Positions 44,581 through 55,059 are shown, numbered from the stretch's first letter. The stretch is 64,000 bases of DNA from Paenibacillus sp. S150 (GCF_019352175.1 NZ_JACBYI010000011.1:62001-126000), one strand, 5' to 3'. Translations and numbers: made by a program. The notes: a model not told the origin generated them from the sequence alone.

Positions 44581-46311
44581 ATGAGCCTAAAATTGAATAC
44601 GTTTACAAAAATCATGGGTCTGATTCTTCTTCTGCTCATTCCGATCCTCGTGCTGTACTGGTTCTCCAACCGGACGAGCCTGCGCGTCGTATCGGACGAG
44701 GTGGAAAAGTCGATGTACAAGGACCTTTCCTATTTTGCCGCCCAGACCGACACCATTGCCGAGCAGCTCTCCAAAAGCGGCCTGATCATCAGCGGGGATA
44801 TCAACGTCCGCGCTCTTGAATTCAGTGAAATCGCCACGCTGTATGAACAGACCAACGAGAAGCTGCGGATCGATGAGAAGCTGCAGCTGCTGATTGCCGC
44901 CTCCACCTGGGATACAACGATCTCCCTCTATGCGCCCGATACCCGGACCTTTGTCTCCTCAAATGTCACCCTTTCCTATGACGCGGGACTGATGGGACGC
45001 AATTTCTCCCGCGTCTGGAGATATACGGAGGATGTGCCTGCCTACTACCATAAGCAGCCGCGCTTCGTCCGCTATATTACGGAGCCTTATTCCTCCGCAC
45101 TTAACAACGCCGCACTGATCGTGGAAATGAGCTTTCCCGTCACGGAGCTGACGAAGGCACTGGACCGGTTCAAATTGGGCGGCAAAGGCGATCCGTTCTT
45201 TATTACGCCAAGCCGCAACGTGATTCATCCGCAGGATGCCAACAAACCGCTGCAGGCCGAACTGATCGCCGGAATGGATATGGACATGCTTTCCCAAAAG
45301 CCGTTTACCCGTATGATGCTCTCCGGCAGCGAATATGCGGTCAGCTGCGTCTGGATGCCGGAGCTCGGCTTGTTCCTGGTCGACTATACGCCGATCCAGG
45401 ACGTGGTGCGCCCGATTACGGCGAACGGCTATTTGTTCTACGGCTCAATCTTCTTCCTGCTGATCGGCAGCACCATCGCGGCTTATGTTCTCTATATCAA
45501 TGTCCAGGTGCCGATCCGGGAGCTGGTGCGCGGCGTCCGCCGGCTCAAGCGGGGCGATTACACGATGATCAACGTGCTTCATCCGCGCAACGAATTCCAC
45601 TTCCTGCTCGTCAGCTTCAACGATATGGCCAAGCAGATCGAGGGGCTGATTCAGAATGTCTACCTGGAGAAGATCAGCTCCCGCGACGCCAACCTGAAGC
45701 AGCTCCAGTCACAGATCAATCCGCATTTTCTCTATAACTGCTTCACGCTTATCCGCAGCCTGACCCGGCTCGGCGAGAAGGACACGGTGATGGAGCTGTC
45801 GATGCACCTGAGCAAATACTACCGCTACACCACCCGCTCCGAACGCCAGACCGCCGGGCTGCGCGAAGAAGTGGAGCTGGTGCGGAGCTACCTCGCGATC
45901 CAGGCGATCAAGGTTCAGGATCTCCGGTACGAAATCGCTATTTCCGAGCAATTCGCCGCGCTGGAGCTGCCCCGCCTGATTCTGCAGCCGCTCGTGGAGA
46001 ATGCCGTTCTCCACGGCATTGAGCCCGCCGGATGCGGGAGCATTGCGGTCGGCGCCTGCACCGCCGGCTCCTATCACCTCATCTCGGTCCGGGACAACGG
46101 CGTCGGCGTAACCGAAGAACAGCTCGCCGCGCTGCAGCGGCAAATTGTAACGCCTCCGGCCGAAGACAAGGGCTGCGCCCTGTGGAACACAAGGCAGCGG
46201 ATGCAGCTGCAGTTCGGAGCGGACGCGGGACTGCGCGTGCTGAGCCGGAAAGAGGGCGGCTTCGAGGCCCAACTGTATTGGCCTGTGACGCAAGGCGAGG
46301 GCAGCGCCTGA
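44581..46311 (+). CDS. Sensor histidine kinase (YesM-like)
   Basis: Membrane sensor kinase of 576 residues. One helix near residues 10-28 (IMGLILLLLIPILVLYWF) and a second near 290-310 border an extracellular sensor region. HAMP follows (VPIRELVRGVRRLKRGDY), then the YesM core with H382 in QSQINPHFLYN, N box LVENAVLHGIE and DNGVG loop. AAGGAG lies 10 bases before the ATG. It is divergent from the importer genes and 28 bases upstream of its response regulator. Confidence 0.92.
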   Translation: MSLKLNTFTKIMGLILLLLIPILVLYWFSNRTSLRVVSDEVEKSMYKDLSYFAAQTDTIAEQLSKSGLIISGDINVRALEFSEIATLYEQTNEKLRIDEKLQLLIAASTWDTTISLYAPDTRTFVSSNVTLSYDAGLMGRNFSRVWRYTEDVPAYYHKQPRFVRYITEPYSSALNNAALIVEMSFPVTELTKALDRFKLGGKGDPFFITPSRNVIHPQDANKPLQAELIAGMDMDMLSQKPFTRMMLSGSEYAVSCVWMPELGLFLVDYTPIQDVVRPITANGYLFYGSIFFLLIGSTIAAYVLYINVQVPIRELVRGVRRLKRGDYTMINVLHPRNEFHFLLVSFNDMAKQIEGLIQNVYLEKISSRDANLKQLQSQINPHFLYNCFTLIRSLTRLGEKDTVMELSMHLSKYYRYTTRSERQTAGLREEVELVRSYLAIQAIKVQDLRYEIAISEQFAALELPRLILQPLVENAVLHGIEPAGCGSIAVGACTAGSYHLISVRDNGVGVTEEQLAALQRQIVTPPAEDKGCALWNTRQRMQLQFGADAGLRVLSRKEGGFEAQLYWPVTQGEGSA

Positions 46312-46339
46312 AACAAAAAATGATCAAGGGGGGAACAGT

Positions 46340-47983
46340 ATGCATCAATTGCTCATTGTCGACGACCAGACGGCAATTGCCGATGATCTGGCTTATATGC
46401 TGGACTGGCAGGAAATCGGCATCGGCACCGTGCACAAGGCTTATTCGGGAAAGGAGGCGCTGGATTTGCTCTACGAGCATTCCATTGACGTCGTTGTAAC
46501 CGATATCCGCATGCCCGGCATGTCGGGGCTGGAGCTGATTGCTGAAATCAGGAGCAGATGGAAGCATATCAAGTGCATCCTGCTGACGGGCTATGCCGAT
46601 TTCGAATACACCCAGCAGGCGCTGCGGCTGCACTCAAGCAATTACCTGCTGAAGCCGGTTGAGGACGAGGAGCTGATGGAGGCGGTCCGGCGGGCGCTGG
46701 GCGAGCTGGAGCAGGAATGGCAGGACATCGCTTCCCTGCAAAAGGCCGCCTGCACACTGCGTGAACAGCTGCCGAAGCTGCGTGAATATCTGCTGCTGGA
46801 TCTGTTGTCCGGCAAGCAGTCCACGGCTCCCGGACCTTTGGGCAGCAAGCTTGCAATGTACGAAATCGGGATGGCATACGGCGCGGCCTGCCGGCTGCTG
46901 CTGGTGCGGATCGACGATACGAAGGATATCCACAATCCTGCCGGCGGGGCGCTGATTGAGTATGCGCTGGCGAATATGACATCCGAGCTGTTCGGCGAGC
47001 GGATGCGGCTGTGGCATTGCATGGACGCGAACGGCTTCATTGTCTGCGTGCTTTCGCCCGGACAGCCTTCCGGGGATGGGGCAGGCGGTGCTGAAACGGA
47101 GGAAGAACTGAACGGCTGGATCGAAACGCAGGCCTTCCAGCTTCAGCAGGCGGCCAAATCCTATCTGCAAGCCGGTATTTCTGTTCTCACCAGCAAAGGC
47201 GGGCTTTTTCCAGGTGAACTCAGCTTCATGTACCAGTCCTCCCTCGCGGGCTTCCGCCATTTCATCGGCAATGATACCGAGCTGTTCGTCTCACTCGCCC
47301 AAGCGCCCGAACGCGGTGAAACGCAGGCGCTCGGAGAGCTGTACCGCACACCGACACTGGGCACCCTGCTGGAAATGGGCCAATGGGAAGCGGCCGAAGA
47401 CAAGGTGGGAGCCATCTTCCGGGAGCTGGAGGAGGACTGGCCTGATTCACAGGAGCATATTCTCGAAACCTATTTTTCGATTGCCTCCTCCATCGCCTCG
47501 CTGATCCACCGCACAAAAAAATGGCTGGCGGATACCCTCGGCGATGATTTCTTTACCGTGGCGGGCGGGCGGCCTCTGCAGACGGTCAGCCAGCTGCGCA
47601 GCTGGACGGAGCGCGTGATTGCCGCCTACCGCCATGCAGTCAGCAATATGGACAGGGATTCCCGTTCCTCCATCATCCGCAGGGTGCAGGAATTCATCAC
47701 GCAGAATCTCTCCGCCGCCTCCCTGCAGACGATCTCATCCAGCGTCTACCTGAACCCCTCCTATCTCTCCAAAATCTACAAGCTGGAGACCGGAGAAGGG
47801 ATCAGCGAGTATATTCTCCGCATCCGCATGGAGCAGGCGAAGATCCTGCTTTCACAAGCGCCGGACAAAATCTATGAAATTTCCGTCATGCTCGGCTACC
47901 AGAAATCCAGCTACTTCATACAGCTGTTCAAGAAGCATTACGGCATGACGCCGCAGGAATACCGCAACATGCTCGGGGTGTAA
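46340..47983 (+). CDS. AraC-type two-component response regulator
   Basis: Response regulator of 547 residues. The receiver domain (1-120) has VDDQ, D55 in VTDIRMP and the lysine in YLLKP. A long middle region follows. The AraC domain at the end reads LQTISSSVYLNPSYLSKIYKLETGEGI and IYEISVMLGYQKSSYFIQLFKKHYGMTP. AAGGGGGG lies 6 bases before the ATG. It probably activates the importer operon and/or the GH81 gene that begins 155 bases downstream. Confidence 0.92.
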   Translation: MHQLLIVDDQTAIADDLAYMLDWQEIGIGTVHKAYSGKEALDLLYEHSIDVVVTDIRMPGMSGLELIAEIRSRWKHIKCILLTGYADFEYTQQALRLHSSNYLLKPVEDEELMEAVRRALGELEQEWQDIASLQKAACTLREQLPKLREYLLLDLLSGKQSTAPGPLGSKLAMYEIGMAYGAACRLLLVRIDDTKDIHNPAGGALIEYALANMTSELFGERMRLWHCMDANGFIVCVLSPGQPSGDGAGGAETEEELNGWIETQAFQLQQAAKSYLQAGISVLTSKGGLFPGELSFMYQSSLAGFRHFIGNDTELFVSLAQAPERGETQALGELYRTPTLGTLLEMGQWEAAEDKVGAIFRELEEDWPDSQEHILETYFSIASSIASLIHRTKKWLADTLGDDFFTVAGGRPLQTVSQLRSWTERVIAAYRHAVSNMDRDSRSSIIRRVQEFITQNLSAASLQTISSSVYLNPSYLSKIYKLETGEGISEYILRIRMEQAKILLSQAPDKIYEISVMLGYQKSSYFIQLFKKHYGMTPQEYRNMLGV

Positions 47984-48052
47984 TTCCGATGCCATAATTT
48001 AGTGATACATACTAATATTCCGGTGTTTTTCTATATTTCCACTTAGGACGTA

Positions 48053-48081
48053 TTGCATCCTTTTGCTCCCTCCTGTAAGGT
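48053..48081 (+). promoter_or_regulatory. Promoter of the GH81 gene
   Basis: TTGCAT (48053-48058), 17-base spacer, TAAGGT (48076-48081). Confidence 0.55.
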
Positions 48082-48092
48082 GAACATCGTAA

Positions 48093-48107
48093 ATGAATTC
48101 GTTTACA
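48093..48107 (+). promoter_or_regulatory. Candidate cre/LacI-type operator before GH81
   Basis: ATGAATTCGTTTACA fits the CcpA consensus with one mismatch and lies in the larger near-palindrome GTAAATGAATTCGTTTAC. It is placed just after the expected transcription start. Confidence 0.55.
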
Positions 48108-48137
48108 TTTGAGAATAAATTCAAGGAGGAATGGTGA

Positions 48138-51100
48138 GTGTATCCACGAAGTGATTTCCACGCCCGCAAAGGCAACCGGATTGCTGCCATGGTGCTCAGC
48201 CTGGCAATGCTGCTTAGTCTGGGGGCTTCTTTCGGCGCAAGTCCCGCCCATGCCGCAGCTTCGCAGCTCTTATCCCTTAGGAAGGCGGTTCTTGCCTCTT
48301 CGGCTGAAGGCGACAATACGACGGAGCGGGCTGTGGACGGCAACATCAGCTCGCGCTGGGCAAGCGTCTGGCAAATGGACCCGCAGTGGATTTACGTCGA
48401 TCTGGGCGCGGCGGCGAATATCAACCGCGTCTATCTGAGCTGGGAAGGCGCTTATGCCAAAGCGTACAAGGTTCAAGTATCCAGCGACGCCAATACGTGG
48501 AACGATATTTATTCCACCACAGCCGGAACCGGCGGGATCAGCGATTTAACCAATCTTGCGGGAACCGGAAGATATGTGCGTGTCTATTGCACGCAGCGCG
48601 CCTTGGCCGACTATGGCTATTCGCTGTATGAATTCCAGGTATACGGTGAATTCACCACGCCCCAGCCGCCGCCCCCTGTCAATATTGCTGTGAATAAAGC
48701 GGTATTGGCCTCCACCTGGGAAGTGCCCAGCTGGTCAACGGACCCCGGAATCGTGGCGGCAGTGAAAGTGAACGACGGCGACTACACGACCCGCTGGTCA
48801 TCCGAGTCCTGGGACCCGCAGTGGATCAGCGTCGATCTGGGCAGCACGCATACAATCGGCACGGTGATCCTGAATTGGGAGGCTGCGTACGGCAAGTCTT
48901 ATGACATTCAGGTATCCAGTGACGGAACCAACTGGAACACGGTATACAGACAGCTGTACGGGCGCGGCGGAGTCGAGACCATCAAGGTCAAGGCAGACGG
49001 GCGCTATGTAAGGATGTACGGTTTTGCCAGGGGAACAGGCAACGGGTACTCGCTGTATGAACTCGAAGTCTATGACTTCGTAACGGGTGATCCTGTACCG
49101 GCAGTCCATATTCCCGACAAGCCCGTCCCGCAAATCGTCAATGTCGGTGCGGGAAGCTACAAAACCAATGACATTACAACCACCACCCCCACCTACCCCG
49201 AATATAAAACAGCCAACGTAACCGGGCCGCTGCCTTCAGGCGGATGGTGGCAGTCTATTCTCATCAAACGCCTCAGCGACGGTCTGGTCTCCCTGCCGCT
49301 GCGGACGCAATATACCGACCAGGGGCTTAGCGTTATGAATCCCGGAGCGGGTTATATGTCGGCGGACGGCAACACGGTCAGTACCGCGGGCGCACCTGAT
49401 TTCTATTTGATGGCTGGTAACATTGATCCGCTGAATATGTCTTCCAAAGTAGACGGATACGGCGACTATTCCGTGAGAGCTGTATTAAGCGACGACAGCA
49501 CCTACAAGATGAAGACCACACTGGTCAAGGGCTCACCGTATTTTTACAATGAGTTTACCGATCCAAGCTCTCCCTTTCTTGTGCTGAACGGCAGCTCCAC
49601 CCGCTTCTTCAATGACAGCAACGGGACGATTCTGGCAGCCGACGGAGCTTCGGTAACTGCTGACCATATCGGTGTTGAAGTGGTCAATACCGACAGCGGC
49701 GGCAACAGCAGGACAAGATCCTACGGATTATTCGCTCCGGCAGGCAGCATATTCAAGAGAACAGGCGGCAAGCTTACCATCCAGCTGGGGAGCCAGGAAC
49801 AATATCTGTCCGTCGCCACCCTGCCCGCAAACGGCGACTTGAACTACTATTACCTGCACGCCTATGCCTTTGTTACCGACACAAGAGCCAATTACAATGT
49901 TCAGGACGAAACCGGTACCGTTACGACAACCTACAATTCAACCGTGCAGCTGAAACGCAGCGGCTTCCCGGCGGATTCCTTGATGGCGCTTTTGCCGAAC
50001 CAATGGAAATCGCTGGCTTCCGGCACCTCCTTAACCGCTCATACCTATCCCTCCATCCGGGGGATCATGAAAGTGCATGAAGGCAGCACCTTCTCCACCG
50101 AGAACAAGTTCACAGGCATTATCCCGCAATTCGCCGAGCCGACCGGCTCCAGCTCTTATAATAAGGCTGACGCGATCAGCTATCTGAATACCATGAATGA
50201 CATGCTGGAGAATAACTACATGTGGGATGACCCTTATTGGGAAGGCAAGAACCTTCAGCCGCTGGCACAGGGCATACTTATCGCCGACCAGCTGGGTGAA
50301 ACGGCAATCCGCGACAAGGCCTTATCCATTTTGAAAAAAATCCTGACGGACTGGTACACCTACAGCGGGGGGTGGCCGGATGATTACCCGTATTATCTGT
50401 ACTACACTCCTGAATGGGGGGCAATGCAGGGAGACGGCGGAGATCACGGCATGGCCAAATGGATGTCCGACCATCACTATGTATGGGGCTATTACATTTA
50501 CGCCTCGGCGATCCTCGGCACTTACGACCAGGATTTCGTGAACAGCTACGGCGGCATCGTCGAGCATCTCATCCGGGATGTCGGTAATCCTTCGCGCACC
50601 GATTCCATGTATCCGTTCATGCGGGCATTTGATCCCTATGAAGGGGTATCTTGGGCCGGAGGCTACGGGGACAGCTACGACGGCAACAATCAGGAGGCCA
50701 CCTCCGAGGCGCTGTTCGCTTATGCAGGCGAGTATCTGTGGGGGGTTCTGACCAACAACAATGCCTACCGGGATGCCGGGATGTGGGTCTATGCGGTAGA
50801 GACCAATTCCGTCATGCAGTACTGGTTCAATTATGACCAGGACAACTGGCTCCCGGGCTACAGGCATGGAGTCGTCGGGCAGCTATTTGGAAGCAAGAAC
50901 TTCTACGGAACCTACTTTGCCGCCGATGCCAATAATATCTATGGCATTCAGTGGCTGCCGACCGCTCCATATATGACCTATCTCGGCCTGCGTCCCGATG
51001 CGGCGGCAAGAACCTACAACGCATTCAAGACGGACAAAGGCGGGCCCGAGACTGGCTGGTATCATATCATCTGGCCGTTCGAGGCGCTCAGCAACCCTCA

Positions 51101-52955
51101 GGATGCGCTCTCCAAATGGGACCCGGTCAAAATTGCGAACGATGACAACAACGGCAAAAAAGAATGGGCGAATACCTATTGGTTCCTCCATGCCATGGAT
51201 GCCTTCGGCACGCGCACAACGGATATTTGGTCCTCCAACTGGTCCACCTACCAAATGTTCAAGAAGAACGGAACCTATACGGCCAACATCTGGAATCCTA
51301 CGGACGAAACCAAATACGTTGTCTTCCGGAATGCAGGCGGAGACATCGTAGGCACCATAACGGTTCCGGCCAAGAAAACCGTTGCCGGAAATCCGGTTAA
51401 CGGCATTCAGCCGCCGAATTCCGATGAAAAGGCAGCTGCACCTGTTTTTAGCCCGGCAGGCGGAACTTATACCTCGGCCCAATTGGTGTCTATCTCCAGC
51501 GCGACGGCAGGAGCCACTATCCGCTATACTACGGATGGCAGCGAGCCTACAGCGGCATCGGCCAGCTACACCGCACCTGTCAATGTAGCACAGAGCATGA
51601 CACTCAAGGCCAAAGCCTTCAAGGAGCTGTTGCAGGATTCCACAACCTCCAGCGCCGCCTACATCATCAATGCTGCCAGCCAGGTTGCGCAGCCGGTGAT
51701 TACTCCGGCTACGGGGAATTATACAGAAGCCCAAAACGTGACGATTACCAGCGGCACACAGGGCGCAAGTATCCGCTATACGACAGACGGTTCGACACCT
51801 ACAGCAAGTACGGGCACGCTCTATTCCGCTTCGTTCACCGTGCCGGTGACGACTACGGTGAAGGCGATTGCCTACAAGTCCGGAATGACCGACTCTGCCG
51901 TAGCTGTCTCCGTCCTTACAATCAGCGCCGACAGCACAAATCTGGCACTGAACAAAACGGCCAGCGCCTCTACCTCACTAGGCGGCAATACAGCAGCCGC
52001 AGCCTTTGACGGCAGCGCTTCAACCCGCTGGGAGTCGGCCAGCAGCGATCCGCAGTGGATTCAGACCGATCTGGGCTCGGCCTACAGTGTCACAGGCGTC
52101 AAGCTGAACTGGGAGACTGCGGCGGGCAAGGACTACAAGATTCAGGTATCCGCCGACAATGCCGACTGGAGCGATGCCTTTACCAGGACCGGAGGAACCG
52201 GCGGAATTGAAACCCTTGCCTTCACCACGCCGGTAACAGCCCGCTATGTCCGCTTGTCCGGCACGGCCAGAACCACCGGCTACGGCTACTCCCTCTGGGA
52301 GTTTGAAGTCTATGGCACCGCTGTGGCCAATCAGGCGGCGGCGCCTGTATTCAGCCCGGCGGGCGGAACATATGCTTCGGCACAGAGCGTAACGCTGACT
52401 TCCGCCACCGCAGGCGCCACAATCAAATATACAACGGACGGAACAGCACCCGCTTCAGATTCCGCCACTTACAGCAGTCCGCTTACAGTATCAAGCACGG
52501 GCACCCTCAAAGCCATAGCTGTCAAGGCCGGCATGTCCGATTCCGACGTCGCAAGCAGCACGTACACCATTAATTTGCCGTCGGGCAATGCAGTTCCCGG
52601 CAAGATCGAAGCGGAGAGCTATACAGCAATGAACGGCATACAGACAGAGGCCTGCTCCGAAGGGACACTGAACGTGAGCTATACGGATGGCGGGGACTGG
52701 ATGGACTACACAGTAAACGTTGCCCAGGCAGGAACCTATACTGTCGAATTCCGGGTCGCAAGTCCTTACGACAATACCCGGCTTCAGCTGATGAAGGACA
52801 CAGCCGTGTTAGCCGCAGTAACGGTGCCTAATACGGGAAGCTTTCAGACCTGGCAGACGGCTACCGCCACTGTAACCCTGAGTGCAGGAACTCAAACTCT
52901 GCGGGTATACAGCGTCACCAACGGTTGGAACTTCAATTATATGGATTTCAAATAA
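48138..52955 (+). CDS. Secreted multidomain endo-beta-1,3-glucanase, GH81
   Basis: Very large exported glucanase of 1605 residues. Start: a GTG at 48138, 8 bases after AAGGAGG; nearer ATG and GTG codons run into a stop. The signal peptide covers about residues 1-40. Domains in order: two F5/8 type C (discoidin) modules (about 41-171 and 180-315), the GH81 catalytic region (about 335-1085), two chitobiase C-terminal (CHB_HEX_C-like) modules (about 1098-1180 and 1182-1265), a third F5/8 module (1267-1398), a third CHB_HEX_C-like module (1400-1480) and a CBM6-like module (1484-1605). GH81 landmarks are MSDHHYVWGYYIYA (general acid near D778), RAFDPYEGVSWAGG and DGNNQEATSEALFAYAG with E853 and E857. 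It endo-cleaves curdlan- or fungal-wall-type glucan for the nearby importer. Confidence 0.93.
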   Translation: MYPRSDFHARKGNRIAAMVLSLAMLLSLGASFGASPAHAAASQLLSLRKAVLASSAEGDNTTERAVDGNISSRWASVWQMDPQWIYVDLGAAANINRVYLSWEGAYAKAYKVQVSSDANTWNDIYSTTAGTGGISDLTNLAGTGRYVRVYCTQRALADYGYSLYEFQVYGEFTTPQPPPPVNIAVNKAVLASTWEVPSWSTDPGIVAAVKVNDGDYTTRWSSESWDPQWISVDLGSTHTIGTVILNWEAAYGKSYDIQVSSDGTNWNTVYRQLYGRGGVETIKVKADGRYVRMYGFARGTGNGYSLYELEVYDFVTGDPVPAVHIPDKPVPQIVNVGAGSYKTNDITTTTPTYPEYKTANVTGPLPSGGWWQSILIKRLSDGLVSLPLRTQYTDQGLSVMNPGAGYMSADGNTVSTAGAPDFYLMAGNIDPLNMSSKVDGYGDYSVRAVLSDDSTYKMKTTLVKGSPYFYNEFTDPSSPFLVLNGSSTRFFNDSNGTILAADGASVTADHIGVEVVNTDSGGNSRTRSYGLFAPAGSIFKRTGGKLTIQLGSQEQYLSVATLPANGDLNYYYLHAYAFVTDTRANYNVQDETGTVTTTYNSTVQLKRSGFPADSLMALLPNQWKSLASGTSLTAHTYPSIRGIMKVHEGSTFSTENKFTGIIPQFAEPTGSSSYNKADAISYLNTMNDMLENNYMWDDPYWEGKNLQPLAQGILIADQLGETAIRDKALSILKKILTDWYTYSGGWPDDYPYYLYYTPEWGAMQGDGGDHGMAKWMSDHHYVWGYYIYASAILGTYDQDFVNSYGGIVEHLIRDVGNPSRTDSMYPFMRAFDPYEGVSWAGGYGDSYDGNNQEATSEALFAYAGEYLWGVLTNNNAYRDAGMWVYAVETNSVMQYWFNYDQDNWLPGYRHGVVGQLFGSKNFYGTYFAADANNIYGIQWLPTAPYMTYLGLRPDAAARTYNAFKTDKGGPETGWYHIIWPFEALSNPQDALSKWDPVKIANDDNNGKKEWANTYWFLHAMDAFGTRTTDIWSSNWSTYQMFKKNGTYTANIWNPTDETKYVVFRNAGGDIVGTITVPAKKTVAGNPVNGIQPPNSDEKAAAPVFSPAGGTYTSAQLVSISSATAGATIRYTTDGSEPTAASASYTAPVNVAQSMTLKAKAFKELLQDSTTSSAAYIINAASQVAQPVITPATGNYTEAQNVTITSGTQGASIRYTTDGSTPTASTGTLYSASFTVPVTTTVKAIAYKSGMTDSAVAVSVLTISADSTNLALNKTASASTSLGGNTAAAAFDGSASTRWESASSDPQWIQTDLGSAYSVTGVKLNWETAAGKDYKIQVSADNADWSDAFTRTGGTGGIETLAFTTPVTARYVRLSGTARTTGYGYSLWEFEVYGTAVANQAAAPVFSPAGGTYASAQSVTLTSATAGATIKYTTDGTAPASDSATYSSPLTVSSTGTLKAIAVKAGMSDSDVASSTYTINLPSGNAVPGKIEAESYTAMNGIQTEACSEGTLNVSYTDGGDWMDYTVNVAQAGTYTVEFRVASPYDNTRLQLMKDTAVLAAVTVPNTGSFQTWQTATATVTLSAGTQTLRVYSVTNGWNFNYMDFK

Positions 52956-52960
52956 TGAAC

Positions 52961-53007
52961 AACGGAGAACGGCTGACGGAATCCTTCCCATCGCCGTTCT
53001 CCGTTTG
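52961..53007. terminator. Shared terminator between convergent GH81 and GH16 genes
   Basis: Arms AACGGAGAACGGC and GCCGTTCTCCGTT with a 19-base loop. The flanks are not T-rich, but the position between two convergent stops supports the role. Confidence 0.75.
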
Positions 53008-53060
53008 CATTGCAGTTAACGCGAGGCTGTACTTCCATTCGAATGAAGGTACAACCGGAA

Positions 53061-54299
53061 TTAGTTCACCTTGGTCAGCGCCCACTTTTGGGCGTCCGTT
53101 CCGTTGTCGGTCCACTGCTGAACCGCTGCTCCGTCGGCTGTGGAAGATCCGGATACATCCACGGCCAAACCGCTTACTTTGGAGATCAGCTTGTAGTAGC
53201 CTCCTCCCACATCGACAATGCTCCACCTTTGGGCATTGCTGCCATTGTCATCCCACTGCTGAAGCTGTACGCCGGTAGCCGTGGATGAGCTTGGGACATC
53301 GAGCACCCTGCCGCTGTGCACGGCCGTCAGTTTGTAATAACCGTCTCCCGTACTGTCCACTCTGAACTGCTGGTTAACGGCCGTATAGTTGGTCCACTGC
53401 TGGATTTTGGCTCCGCTTGCCGTGGATACATCCACAACATCCATGACCTTGCCGCTGGCTTTGGAGGCAAAAGTATAGACTCCGCCGCTTACAATACTCG
53501 GCGCACTAGACTGCTGATAGACACGCACGTAGTCAACCAGCATCTGCGCAGGGAATGCGGTCGCGCTGTTCGGAGCTCCAGGCCAGTTTCCTCCCACGGC
53601 AAGATTCAGCAGCAGGAAGGACGGCTTATGGAATTCCTCGGTGTTGCCGGTGCTGTTTTCAATATAGAACTGATTGAACTGGACGCCGTCTACGAACCAT
53701 TTGATATAGCTCGCATCCCATTCAATGCTGTATACATGGTATTGGGAAAAGTCCAGGCTCCCCGAAACCTGCCCGTAATCCGCCTGGCCGTTCGCATCCC
53801 AATGGACCGTGCCGTTGACAAAGGCATTATTGTTGACCCGCTCCATAATATCCGTTTCTCCGCATTTGGGCCAGCCCACGGTATCTATATTCGTTCCAAG
53901 CATCCAAAAGGCCGGCCATAGCCCCTGACCAGAAGGCAGCTTGATTCTGGCTTCAATTTTTCCATAGGTGAAGCTCTTCTTGCCCTGTGTCTTTATCCGT
54001 GCAGAGGTATAGCTGCTGCCGTTATAGGATTCCTTTTGCGCCGTAATGACCAGATTTCCGCCTGTTACCTGAAGGTTCTGGGTGCGGTTCGTATAATACT
54101 GCAGCTCGTTATTTCCCCAGCCGCTGCTGCCCGTGCCGATTTCGGCTGTCCAGTTTGCGGTATTCAGGGACGTGCCGTCGAATTCATCGCTCCATACCAG
54201 ATTCCATGCCGGAGCTGCGTTTGCACTTCCCACGGGTATTAACGCAATCAGAAGTGTAAACATTACAAACAAACTGCAAATCCTGCCTCTTCTACGCAT
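53061..54299 (-). CDS. Secreted laminarinase-like endo-beta-1,3-glucanase, GH16 with ricin-type module
   Basis: Exported enzyme of 412 residues. The signal peptide (about 1-28, ending SANAAPAW) is followed by a GH16 domain (about 29-265) opening WNLVWSDEFDGTSLNTANW. The catalytic motif GETDIMERVN is the E-x-D-x-x-E signature, with the two glutamates as nucleophile and acid/base. After a short linker, a ricin B/CBM13-like beta-trefoil (about 270-412) carries three QxW-type repeats (IQQWTNYTAVNQQFRV, LQQWDDNGSNAQRWSI, VQQWTDNGTDAQKWAL). AGGAGG lies 6 bases before the ATG. It faces the GH81 gene and likely shares the same substrate. Confidence 0.94.
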   Translation of the reverse strand: MRRRGRICSLFVMFTLLIALIPVGSANAAPAWNLVWSDEFDGTSLNTANWTAEIGTGSSGWGNNELQYYTNRTQNLQVTGGNLVITAQKESYNGSSYTSARIKTQGKKSFTYGKIEARIKLPSGQGLWPAFWMLGTNIDTVGWPKCGETDIMERVNNNAFVNGTVHWDANGQADYGQVSGSLDFSQYHVYSIEWDASYIKWFVDGVQFNQFYIENSTGNTEEFHKPSFLLLNLAVGGNWPGAPNSATAFPAQMLVDYVRVYQQSSAPSIVSGGVYTFASKASGKVMDVVDVSTASGAKIQQWTNYTAVNQQFRVDSTGDGYYKLTAVHSGRVLDVPSSSTATGVQLQQWDDNGSNAQRWSIVDVGGGYYKLISKVSGLAVDVSGSSTADGAAVQQWTDNGTDAQKWALTKVN

Positions 54300-55059
54300 C
54301 TTATTCCTCCTAAAAGTATGGTTACCTGCTTATTTCAATACACGCCGCGCGAACGTGCAATTGAAACCCGTCCGACATATTCCGTATGTATAAGCTTTCA
54401 CATTCCATAACCGGCAGAATGAACAGCAGGCAGCCCCCATTAGCCCCATTAAGGAAGCCCCTGTTCCCCAACCGGTTTCGATTTTCTCCGGCAGAATTCT
54501 GACGACCCCGAAACCGCTTCACTGCCGCTCCCTTTGCATTGTATATGTTTTCTGTGCAGAATATTCCTGTTTGCCGCAGATTGATTTGCGCTGCACAAGG
54601 CGGCATTCAATGGCTTCTGGACCCAATTCCTGCATGGGCAACGCCATACGGTGAAGCTGAATGATCACATCTCTGCGCAGTGCTCCGGTCTCCTCTGGAA
54701 CTTTCTCTTCAAAAAAACACCGGCCCCCGTGAACACAGCGCCGCCAAAATCTGCCGGCTCCGGCTCGGCCACCGCCGGCAGGCCGGCAGATGACCGTCTT
54801 TCCGTCTTTCCGTCCCCGCACGTTCTGCAACTCCCTCTAGGGTCAGGCGGGTAAAGCCTACAGCGGGCATCACCCTCTCCTCCGCGAGATCAAATAATAA
54901 AACGGCTATCCCGTCCTTCACTGGACTGCGTTGCCGTTTGAAATTTCAGGGGTTAAGGTTGCTGCGGCTCCCTGGCTCTGCGGTTCCCCTGGCCGGCTGA
55001 AGCTCTTCCTCCCCAATCCCTCCAGGACCTTCCTGCTGAGACCCGGCGGCGGCAAGCCC

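Noticed and set aside
54709-54921. A 70-codon minus-strand frame in the 54-55 kb gap
   Set aside because: It lies across an R3-like repeat and shows no ribosome site or protein-like pattern.
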